DNA of 64,000 nt, taken from contig CM037777.1 of NCBI GenBank assembly GCA_021229015.1, positions 64,682,219 through 64,746,218 on the forward strand, read 5' to 3'. Source of the DNA: Solen grandis (taxonomy: Eukaryota; Mollusca; Bivalvia; Adapedonta; Solenidae). Below, piece after piece: positions 44,871-57,100 of the stretch (the first letter of the stretch is position 1; each line of letters starts with the position of its first letter). Both the position numbers and the translations under genes were made by a program. The notes beneath the pieces are model-generated. The model ran no database searches. It had not been told where the DNA came from and worked only from the letters and a program-made list of their open reading frames with translations.

Positions 44871-47800
44871 TCGGCGTATTAAAAAAAAAGAGAGCTATTT
44901 TGATCGCTGTCACGACACTACTCTGGTTTAATGGGGTACCGCGCCCTTAAAGTAGCTATAATTGGATCGGTAATGTTTTACTCATGCATAAATATTGCAT
45001 AGGTTTGAATCACTTCTGCAATAAATGCAATTAGTTCGTGGCAATATTATTGGTGAATTTGCCAGTTCACTGGACTGAAAGACCTATTTTCATTTAAACT
45101 GGATTTATTCTTCAGCTCAAAATACGCTCCGTCTAAAGATTATTCACCAAACATCTGACCCCGTCTCGGAAACGACAGGTCACCGCACAGCTGTATGAGT
45201 GTTGTCATCTTTATTTAATAAATGGATTACGTGCATGGAGGCTATTCGTTGCCAAAAATCCAGCCTTGTAATCATAACAATTTATACTTCGGTTCAACTA
45301 AACAGATTTGTAAAAGTATAAACGTTTATCCGAGAGGTACATATTGTGCTCGTATTGTGCGTTTTGATTATCTCGATTTAACTAGTAACGTTTTTACTTC
45401 TAGAATGTAATTTGGTAACATGCAGCTAAGATAAAATGCAAATAATATTTATAATTTTTCAAACTCAAATTTACGAAATGTACAACGACATACACGACAC
45501 GTTTTACGCCGTACATCACGACGTTCGAGAATGGAGCCGCATCAGATAACACTCTCAGGTTTACAACTGCATACTTGACTTTTACATTTCTACGCGATTA
45601 ACATTTGTAGACGATTTTGCAACTTCCATATATGGCAGTATCACGGAAATAGGCGAAGATTTAAAGGCGGAGCCAAATTTCACGAGCGGAAAATAAAGAT
45701 TTCGTATTTACCGGAGTCTGAAAATGATACTTTGTAGATACAATAATTTTATATTCATCAATTGTTAATTATAATACTTACCTTTGGACTCTTTTAATAT
45801 ATACATGGTAAAATGAAAATATGGTTGAAAAAATGTTATGTAGATCTATGAAAGGGAAGTTGCTATGTACAGACATTTAAGCCTCATAATTTTGGTTTTA
45901 ATTTTACTAACGTTATAAGTGAATATTAAGAAATGAAAGCTTTACATTAGAAACTGCATAGACTTTTTTCTTTTTTTTTTCATATCCAGTCATACCCTAG
46001 TATTAAGGTTATAGTTGTGATATAGTAATTAAATGTTACTTAATATTACTGGAAAAGGCAGCAGCCAGAATTTGGCCTGTAAAAATTATTGTATAGATCT
46101 ATCTGTAGTAAATCTTCCATCTGTTTTGACTTGAAAATTGGACAATAGTAAAGCAGCAACTTAACTGAACCTTAAATATCAATTTGACTTGTTCCTTCTA
46201 TAAATATATTTGTTTTGCATAAAAAAAATCTTGATTTATAGTCAAGTAGTAATTTTTACTGTCTGAAAAACAACAAAAAAAACAACAAAAAACAAAAAAA
46301 CATTAAGAGTTGGATTAAGACACAGACAGTTGATGGCATGTAACTTTTGTGTATTTTCTTAAAGAAATTAATCAATCTGCAGGTATGTATATAAACAAAC
46401 ACAGAGATTCAAAATAATATTGGAAGTCAGACACTTTTTTTTGCATTAAAACATTAATATACTAGGTGACAAGCAAAGGATCAATCTTTATTAAAGCAGG
46501 AGATACCTTATATCTTTATAGAACATCTGCTGATTAAAGACATAATGAATACTTCAACTTGAACTTTATACTGCCAATAGCCAATATTGACTACTTAAGG
46601 CACCTTAATTTTGGATGTGTTCTTGAATTATTATTAACAAAAATTGAGTCCGGTACACCTCAACTCTGTTTGTGAAAATTATGCATTGTTTTTCTGAAAA
46701 TTTTGAATAAAAAATCGATTTTTTTTAATGAAAGTGGCATTGAGCGCGAATTCACTACACCAGTAATGGCAGTGGCTAGATATTAAATTTTGAAAAAAGC
46801 TCAATTGTGGTGAAGTGGGTTCTCATATCATGTGGCTTTGGTGGCTCGACAAAAAACATCAAGGTTAAAATCCTGGCCAGGGATATAAAAATCTAAATAT
46901 AAATTTACGCCATGCTGCGCTTATATTGCTGGCTTTACAATGTAGGTGGGGTACGTTTCAAAAACTAATCTTTTTTATATCTTCTGATGTTTATTCAATA
47001 CCTGCATACAATGGCACTCATGCAACTGAAACACATTATGCTTAGTAAATAACTGTGATACTGTTTAATTCTCATAATGCATTTACCTTGAATGTGTAGA
47101 CCTATTCCCTTATTCGGACATGGGAGATAACTGCGTGGAGATTTGCCAGTCGTTGTCGGAAAATACCGAAAGTGAGCGGACAATTACGTTTATTTACGAT
47201 GATGTAGTGGGCGGGGAAATGGGCGGAGCTTTTTTATCAACATTGCAAACGTGTAAACCTGGATTAAGCTGAGCCGAATCATGATGGTCGGACAATGTAA
47301 AGTTGCGAGCGTTAAAGTAAGAAGGCGTTTTGTAGTTTATCAAAATGCATTTTGTTGAAATACGTATTTACAATGTTGCATCGGCAAATTCAGTCCAAGA
47401 ATGTATCTCTGGAGTTTAAATACTAAGAAATTCAAATGAATTGTGTATTTTGTCGGCAAATAAACTGTTCAACTCAGATCAACAAGGCTGGATTTTTGGC
47501 AACGAATAGCCTCCATATACGTGGACCATCACTGCTGATGGCCGTGACTGTTTTGTTTAGCAGATATATAAAGAAAGAAACATTCATGGGCGCAAATGTA
47601 GAATTCATTTTAAGAGCTTTTAACAGAGCATAATATCAAACATGAACATATCTGAAAGAACGTCATCGGCTTTAATCCATTCTATTTAGATATGTCCCCG
47701 TGTATTGTTTATTTCAATTGTTTTAAGAACGATTAATACCACCGGAAGTACTGTATATTAAGAACGCTTAGATTGATTGCATTGTTGTTAACCCACTTTT

Positions 47801-48880
47801 ACATTCTTAAATACGGTTGTATCAAGAAAAGATTAAAACAGAATTTGTTTTAATGGTCGGTTTAAATAAGCATATGAATAAGAACCTCTCTCTTTCTCTC
47901 TACAACTTACATAAACATGATTTAAATCAAAGGGAAGGAAATATTAAACAACAAGTAAATATGTCAATGTTTATAGAATGTGCGTGAATTTTGCCAGTTT
48001 GTATGTGGGGAGGACGTTTAAGATAAGTCCACTGCTTCAAAGATTATTTTTATAATTTAATAGCACAGTACATAAATAACATTAGATAAATAAATGTAGT
48101 AACATAACGTGAAATACTTTGGTAATCCAAAACAATGTCATACAATACAACACCTAATATACCTTCGTGATTATGTGAAGGACAAAAGAAACAGAGAAAA
48201 TGGGAGAAAAAAAGAAAAGAAAAGAAAAATAGTAAACTTATCTAAATCTTTTACCATAAAGAAAAGTAAGAGTTTCTCAAATACATGTACAATATTAGTT
48301 TTCAAAACGTAAATTTATAGATGAGTGTTTCACGTTGTTAATCCATAAACAAACCAAATTAAACCGAGTTAAACAGCAGAGTCGAAAATTACCACAGTGG
48401 TAAGCTATCACCTTATATTAAGTTTGCTGAACACAAAACATTTAACTTGAAACTTTATGTCCAACAATATAGTCTACAAACAAAAACCAAACATTTGAAT
48501 ATTAACGTATGAAATTAACTGTTTTTCATCTAATCGCAATAAAAATATAGAGCCACCTTTCAAAGATCTCTGAAATTGCTCTCAATTTCATAAAAAATCA
48601 GAAAAACTTGCTTTCCATTGTAGGTGCTCAAACCTCGACCCGAACCGATTGCAGCTACTTAGTAACACACTGATCTCCACTTATCGCAATGATTGGTTGA
48701 GATCCACCTTCCGGAACTAAATATACTACCATCTGTTTCCTACAATAACCTTAGGCAGTCGAAATTGTAGAACTTCAATAAACGTAATGCTTTGAGGTCG
48801 AGCCTACAAATTCCCTATTATTGGCGATTTATAAATAGCTTTCGGGGTAAAAAGAATCAGATAAGTCCAAAATGGACTTA
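44871..48880. other. intergenic stretch, no confirmed gene
   Basis: Short open frames (45222-45410, 47436-47633) lack splice support or recognisable domains. GGGCGG-type motifs lie at about 47207-47228 and a related AGGCGGAGCC near 45666. A (CAA)n run starts at about 48893. Confidence 0.5.
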
Positions 48881-48969
48881 AAAAACAACAACCCCAAAAC
48901 AAAAAACAACAACAAACAACAACAACAACAACAACAAAAAGAAACTGCATCTTAGCAGACCTTGCCTAG

Positions 48970-50700
48970 TTCAGCAACTGGTCTTCAAGTTGTTTTCAAA
49001 CGTATTTTGCTAATCACCGCAATGTAGTGCATCTTGACTATCGCAGCAACTGTGGTATATTTGATTTACCTGACTCTGAAATCGGATTCTATGACAGGAT
49101 TTTGTTTCAGCGATTGATTCGATTTGAACAGAATATCCCTCAACAAAGATTTGAAATGAAACAAGCATTTCAGGAATATTACTTTAGTTTCCGGCAAATT
49201 CAACTGTAAGGTGTTGTGTTAAAATGTTCATTAGCTGAATTAGGAATCTGTTTACTCAACAATCAAAATTATAGATGAATAAGAAATTCTGATCGCCGAC
49301 GTCAAATGGTACCTTTATTATATAAAAGAGACTTTTATTACTTTTTCAGATATGTTACTATTATAGAGCTTGAGCAAAATTTAGTGCATGAAACAGTGAT
49401 ATCATTGACTTCTGACTTTCCATTAGCCAGTGTACAACTGCAGTAAAATATTGTTTGGTTTATGATTATTTTATTTGCCTGCTAATATGAAAATCATATC
49501 GAAGGAAGCTAAGCGCCAACCATTTATGGATTTGAGCGTCGCGATTACGTTGTAGCAGATGTATGCATGTTGCATACCAAAGCTGCTCAAATATCAGCTA
49601 CATTCATATTTCATGAGGGAGTGGATTAAACCTTGGAAACATGGAGGAAAACATGGCTTTGAAACAATTTGTTATTATCATGTTCAAGTTATGTTTCTGA
49701 TCCATGAAACATGAATATGAAACATATGTCACGTTGACCTAAATCAAATGCGTCCCTGGTTATCATCTGGGCCTAAACTAGTTTCATATTTTTTAAACAT
49801 ATTTTGTAAATTTTGTTGTATTCAAGCGGACCTTTTCCTATTTATCAACTTACTGGTCATCAGTTATTTTAACGCATTTGTGGTGACTACTCGCATTCCA
49901 GCGCGCTTTACATAGTTCAGTTACTGGTCTTCTAGTTGTTGCAACTAATCACATTGCAGTGGAATTTGTCTACTTTAGTTCCTAATATTCTAAATTTTGT
50001 AACTAATCGCATCTAGTAGCGGACCTTGTTTTTTCAGCAACTGGTCTTCTTCTTGTTTTAGAATATGATTTAACCAACCGCATTATAACGGACTTTAACT
50101 AGTCAGGCAACTGGTCTTCATTTTTTTAAAACAACGCATTACGGACTTATCTAGTTCAGCAACTGTTCTTCTAGTTGTTTTAGAATATGATTTAACCAAC
50201 CGCATTATAACGGACTTTAACTAGTCAGGCAACTGGTCTTCTAGTTTTTTTTGTTTTTTTCTTTTTAAAGTTTAAACTTTATTTATTTTACATCGATTAC
50301 GAAACAAGTTTTCACAACTTAAATTAATCACTCTCGATGGCTCTGATGGCGGCGTATGTGGTCATTTTTGTGGGAGGAAACCGGAGAGCCCGGAGAAAAC
50401 CCACGTGTCTGGACGGGCGACCACTGTACACTCTCACGTACGTGACCAGGAATCGAACCCGGGATGCATTGGTGAGAAGGTCTTCTAGTTGTTTTTAAAT
50501 ATGTACTATAACTAATCGTATTCCAGTGGATCTTGCCAAGCTCGGCAACTTGCCATCTAATAAGTTGCTTTAAAATATGTTTTATAACTAACCGCATGCC
50601 AGTGGATCTTGCCTAGGTCAGCAACTGGTCTTCTAGTTGCTTAAACATGTTTTATAACTTATATTTTAGTGGACGTCACTACTCAGCAACTGGTTATTGT
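48970..50700 (+). repeat. degenerate minisatellite around 'CAGCAACTGGTCTTCTAGTTG'-like units
   Basis: At least nine units with variants of CAACTGGTCTTCTAGTTG and AACTAATCGCATT, irregularly spaced 50-80 bp apart, interrupted by a SINE at 50247-50478. An open frame at 49027-49209 lies between units and is not recognisable. Confidence 0.65.
50247..50478 (-). mobile_element. SINE-3 with 12-bp target duplication
   Basis: Minus strand: tRNA-like B-box GGGTTCGATTCCTGG, then TTTTCTCCGGGCTCTCCGG and TTTCCTCCCAC, and an A-rich tail. GGTCTTCTAGTT is duplicated at 50235-50246 and 50479-50490. Confidence 0.88.
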
Positions 50701-51115
50701 TACATGTTACCCCACCCACATTGGAAGGCTACAGCGTTACAATGGCTCAAATTCAATTACCAATACTTAGCTCTCAGTGATTTTGAAACTCTTACGTTAG
50801 GTAACCCTTCCTGTTTTACGAAAAATTCAAACACAAATGTACAGGACATTATGTTGGCATAAATTATTTCCTCAGGAATGAAATTCGCCCCATATTATTT
50901 AAGTAAGGGCTATGTATAGTGGAATTCGATCTAATATCCTTAAGAAATCGATATCTGCACTGACCACACAAATGTCGACGCTGGACCATTCAATCCTGCT
51001 ATGAAATTTCAAACATCAGCGGCATATACACTCTATTAAACCACAAAATCAACAAGAGTTAAAAAAAATACATTTTATGAAAATGTGATGCTTCAAAGGT
51101 GCTTTGTTGAAATGA

Positions 51116-54100
51116 TTATATACACAACCTGGAGCGCATCGTGTAGCCTGAAAATGCGAATAGGGAAATCGAGGCATCAGTAGCCATGTCATACGTCACT
51201 GAGCCAATATGACAGCCTCTGGGTGTTATATCCACAGATAAACAAGCCGGAGTCATGATACAGTACGACTCACACGTCTTAATGGACAAGTCTGTCTTGA
51301 GGTTAAAGCCAACCATTGCTCCTAGGTGATCTTGAAATGTGTTCGTCATTGTAGTGCACACTGAAATAAACACAAATAGTTTAACCTGTATGAACGGCCA
51401 CATGTATCAAGCGGTCAACTTGTATTTAGCAGTCAGTTTAGATATCACCATTCTAGCATTTTGTAATATGTTAAACCTTCATTTAGCATTTTGCTAAACG
51501 GTCATTCTCTCTTGCTCTCTTGACTGTCCGCTGGCAAGTCGAGTGTCAGGATAATGTGATTGGGTGTGGTATTATAACACATGTCTAAGGATGTGGAAAA
51601 TTTAGGTGCTACGTCTATCTAACGACACCTGCACATGATTATATTTAATTTTATTTATTTTATTATAACTCCTAGAACTCAGGGTTGAATTTTAAAATGG
51701 AGGGGACTGCCACTACTGATTTCTCACGATAGGGAAGAAAGGTATGCGCCCGGCTAGCTCCGTCGGTAGGGTCGGTAGGGCATTTGCCCTGTATGCCCCG
51801 GGTTCGAGTCCCAGTCAAGTTTCACATTTTTCTCATCCTGTGACAGTTATATTCCATATTATAATTGAAAATACGTTTAAGGTAATAAAGTAAAATAAAT
51901 ATTTATATAAATAAACATTAGGCATACGTACCTTTCTCACAATTCTTCAAAAATTCGTTGTAGCGGTACAAAGGTCCACAAAAACATATGTTTGAGATAC
52001 ACACGCCCCCAGTCTCACGGCAGTCCAAGTCGTGGTGACACCCACGTCCGAGCGTTTTAAAAGCTAGAAGACAAATACGAATTTCTACATCTCATATTAA
52101 TTCAGATACAAGTACGATATTGAGAATGAGATTAAGAACGGCCCACCGGCCTAAAGAAACAAATATTTCAGATCGTTCGATTTATTTTACTTTTTATTTC
52201 GATAGATGGATAGGTACATGTTGATGGACGGACGAATACATGAATAGATAGATGGTCGGATTGACGGATGGGGAGAAAAACAGAAAAACACTGATATACA
52301 GATTAATAAACAGATAGATACTCTGAATGCACTTTGCGGCTGATATCCACTGGGCAGTTGTAGCGTCACACGTGACACTTCCATTCACATTTCCATAGTC
52401 CCCTGTGCCCAAGTAGTATCCTCGATTACAAGTAAACGTCAGGACCGTCCCTTCGATTGTGTCCCCCTCGGAGATAACGGCGTTTGATAAGGCTGGCGTT
52501 CCACAGTCTGTGATACACAGGTATTACGATAAAGAAATCGTGAGACTGTAGACCGACAAGCTGACATTCCAAAGTTTGTGATACACATGTATTGCGATAA
52601 ACAAATCGTGAGACTATAGACCGATAAACTGACGTCCCACAGTCTTTGATACACAGGTATTTAGATAAATAAATCGTGAATTTATAGACCGATAAGCTGA
52701 CATCGAAAATTTGTGATACACAGGTATTGCATAAAAATCTGGCCTATGACCCTGCGTCATATTGTGATACACAGGTATTGCGATGAAAAAATCGTGCGCC
52801 TATGGACTGATAAGCTGACGTCCCAAGTTATGTGATACACAGGTATTGCGATAAATAAGCTGATGTCCCAAATTCTGTGATACAATAAATCGTGAGCCTA
52901 AGACCGATAAGCCCCAAAAAAAAAGCTTTGACCGATAAGCTTACGTCCCAAATTCACAATTTTCTAAACATAAAACTTTCAAACTGCATGACCAGAAAAT
53001 ACAATTTTGAATAATCAATATACAATTTTCTATACAGGAATTATAGTACTAGAAGACATACAAAAGTTCTAATTCTAATTCTTAAGGTCAATAAATAGGA
53101 ATGATCGTCATCTTTAAATTCTCAGTTTGAGATGTTTCTTGAAAAAGGCTTGGAAAGTTAGGCCTGAAACTGTCCATGTATGTTAATCACTAAGGCATTC
53201 TTGTTTCTTTAATAAACGCAACAAACATGTCATTTCTTAGTAATTATTATTTGTTATTAAGGTAATGTTGTATTCAAACTATTTCAGGAACATTGCGAAT
53301 GGTGAAATGCGTTTGTTCCGTTACGTCTTGGACCACTTAACTTCTACCAAGATAACCAAGATACCCTTATGAAACATTAGGAAACCTTGGTTATCTCCGT
53401 GAACGGTGGGACCATTACAAGGAATTTACCTTAAGGGCCCCCCATTATATTTCATAATGATTCAATTTTCATGAAAAAGAAAATTTAAAATAACACTGGC
53501 ATATTGTAGACTAACACAAATGGTACATAATTTGCAATCTTTTGTAAACTAGCAGTCAAGCGTATTGAAAATGTTCACCAAATTACGCATTTAGTATTTT
53601 TTATGGATGTCAAATTATTCTTGCACTGGCATGTATTCCCAATCGGAATTGTTTTGAATCTGAATTTGAAAAGCCGTCGCCGAATTAAAAAAATGCATCA
53701 ATTTTTGCACTCGCGATTCGTTATCGGAGACATGCGGAACGAGGATATGCGGAATATGTAAATGAGATTTTTTTTGTAAACAGTTGAATGATAAGTTGAA
53801 TAGTAAGATTAGTAAAAGATACATTGTAGCATCGTTGTCATCAACGAGCATATGCACTGCTTTTGGAATCATAATTGGCTTTTAATCAAGTATTTTGTTG
53901 TGTAAAGTAATGTTAGTGGAATTTGAGTTTGACATTATAACAGAAGTATACTTAGTGGTTATTACAAACTTACTGATAAATAGATCTACACCCGTGTGCT
54001 GATATACAAATATGTACGTATATTCATGTGTAAAAAAACCATTCCTCTGAAGAAAGTGCAGTCTCTAATGTTATGTATTGAAACAAATAAACAAATCATG

Positions 54101-57100
54101 GCTATAGCTACAACTGCGAAGCGATACATTGATTTTAATTTGATTTTGAACTAAACTAATTTCAAAATATAAATCATTGATATGGCTTACGATGATCTAC
54201 CTGTTGACACGAACATTGCGTTCGCTGATATAATCTCCAAGTAGAATTGTCGTTTGTTCCTCAACTCTGCAATATGTGCTCAATGACGAGAATCTTGTTA
54301 AAACGGAAAACAATTATTATTAGAATAAGCTTTATTATTGGAACTATTTCCTGCCTTATTTCTCAGATTGGAACAATCCGCAGATGTAAATAAATGAAAT
54401 GGACAAACTGAAAGGCATTGTGCATTATCTTGTGCTGAGAGATAAACAGCGTGAATCACGCAAGATTCAAAATGTCAACAACGGTCTCAATAAAGTTAAG
54501 AGACTTTCGTTGATGTGGTAAGAAAAGGATGTGGTAAGAAAAGGATGTGGTAAGAAAAGAATATCTAGAGGGTACGAATGGAAGAGGTAAATACTACCGG
54601 CCCGACCGAGGATCGAACTTGCATGCAAAAATCAGTGAACCACTACGCTTTACCTCGCAGACATTGTAGCTCTGGGCGCCAGGGTCCAGTAGGAAGGCAC
54701 ACACTTTCAAGATGATTGTCCTTCTCTACATATCCCTTGGAACACGCCATTTTGATCTTGGATCCAATGGTGTTCAGATTTCCGTACAATTGTGCATTGG
54801 GTATCGTCGGATGCTGGCATTCTGAAACAATTGCTTGTGAAATAGAATGGCAAGTAGCCCCATGCCATCCCCTAGACTGGTTGGCGATAAGATACCCGCC
54901 TAAAACTTTTAGTGCATCGGAATGCTTTGAACTAATCCAGCGCAGCAACTGTTAAAAGGGACTATTTTCAATCGACGAGAAAACAAAAAACAATATCTTT
55001 TGAAATTTTACAGGCTCCCGTTTGTGTGACCTTGCCGTTATGCCAAAAACAAACAATATTGCCAATTTATTTTGTAGTATTTCGGAAACACTGTAAAAGT
55101 TCGTTAGTTTACCTTTTCAAAATCTGCTGTGATAATTAGAAACTAGCTGAAAAAATGATACTCAGATTAAGTTTATTTGATAAGATAGGATTAAGTTCTT
55201 TTTTCCCCCATAAAACATTTACAATGTATATTTTATGTATTCCTTAGTATTTCAAAAATATTTGAAACTCTATATAGAAAATTAATGAAAAGATACTTTC
55301 TGTGGACCATTGTTCAGTTTTTATAAGGTGAACTATAAGGTATACATATCTAATTCATTCAATCCAGTCATAATTAAATTAATAAAATATAGGAACTCTT
55401 TCAGACTGAAATTTTATTAAAAAGTATAAACCAATTAGAAAAATATGACATCACAGGGAGAGAGACAGAGAGAGACAGAGAGAGAGAGAGAGAGACAGAG
55501 AGACAGAGAGGGAAATAGAGAGAGAGAGAGAGAGAGAGAAAGATGTGACCCATTGATTTACCTTGAGGATCGGACGTACACGAGGCCGTCTCGGTATTAC
55601 ATGACTGGCCCGTGGGACAGTCTCCACACGGGGACACGATCTGATGGAGAAAGATGCAAATACATTTAAATGCACTACCAGTTGATAACTACTAAAGTAA
55701 AAAGGGTTATTTTGTTTGTTTGTTGGGTTTAACGTCCCACCGACAGTATTTCAGTCATTTGGAGGCGATGTCTACTTGAGACAGATATAGTACTGCAGTA
55801 TCACGCCGTTGACATGTGGCATGATACCACACTCAGTCACATTATCCTGACACCGAGCGAACTAGTCCTGCAAGTACCCTTATATGCTGAGCGCCAAGCA
55901 AGGGAGCTATAACAGTACCAGTTTTTACGACTTTGGTATGTCGCGGCCGGGGATCGAACCCACGACCTCCCGTTCCCATTTCCGAGGCGGACACTCTAAC
56001 CAATCGTCCACCAGGGACGGTAAAAAGGGTTCTTTTGATTTATCTATCGAAACCATTTTCACAGACTATTGTCTCCACTGATTTAGAAAGATGCTGCATT
56101 GATAAGTAATGTCTCAGTCGAGTTCAGTCATAGGTGGGGCGGGGTTAAAAAGTAGGACACAAGGTCAAATCTTGTATAATCTTCTTTACATTCTAGGGGC
56201 AACATTATAGAAATGTATGATGGCCATGTTTCCTGAATTATATCAGGGTGTATTCATATTCAGGAATAAATATTCCTATTCGTGACCTGTATCATAAATT
56301 TGTATTAGTAATCGCTACCTGGCGTATTGTTACAGCTCTAGTGTCACCTATACCTAATATTATTAAGTGTTTGACACTGTGACAACAAACATTCCAGGTC
56401 AAAAACAGACCAATCCTCCTCTTAAAGGCTCTTTAATCAGAATCTGTTGCCTTTTCAAAGGAAAAAAACTGCCATGATTGTCAGTACCCTCTCATCAGCA
56501 TCAGTGTTAATGCCTTCCAGAACAATTATACTCAGGTGAGCGATTATGAGCCACCATGGCCCTCTTGTTACATTATCTAATGCTATCTAGATCAATCCTT
56601 CACTAGAAACGACAGTAATTTTGCATTTGCAAATAGTGTTGTTCGACGAATAGACAGAAATTTTGAATGCTTTTTGAAACATTCTAAACCTAGAGGATGC
56701 GGCACCTTTTAGAATACGCAGTGCAATTTTCAAGCCAATTTAATGACAAAAGAATATTTATCTGTAACTGTATGACGATGTATGACGTTTATGTACAGTT
56801 TGTAATTTGAAACATTCAAATTTGAACATAGGTTATGATTATGAGTGTTGAAAGTTAACACAATCGAGCATAAATTAGAAATTCAGAATACACATCCAAA
56901 ATGATGGTATAAAAGCTGCATCTAAGTTAATATATGAATAATATTTTGTACTATGCTCTAAATTCAAAGCTCTCATAAAATACATTACAATTTGTCCTAT
57001 TTTCTCGTCCAATGAAAACGTGTATTTCGTTCTTAACAAAATCGCATTAAAGGAATGGAGTTTTTTTTTAAAATGTTAATGTAAAGTGCCTAAAGGCCTT

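Noticed and set aside
51749..51823. tRNA-Lys gene
   Set aside because: The 5' half matches, but the anticodon arm is disrupted by a GGTCGGTAGGG duplication and the 3' half is not complementary.
55445..55669. Arg/Glu-rich open frame on the plus strand
   Set aside because: Product of the (GA)n microsatellite and the antisense of a real exon.
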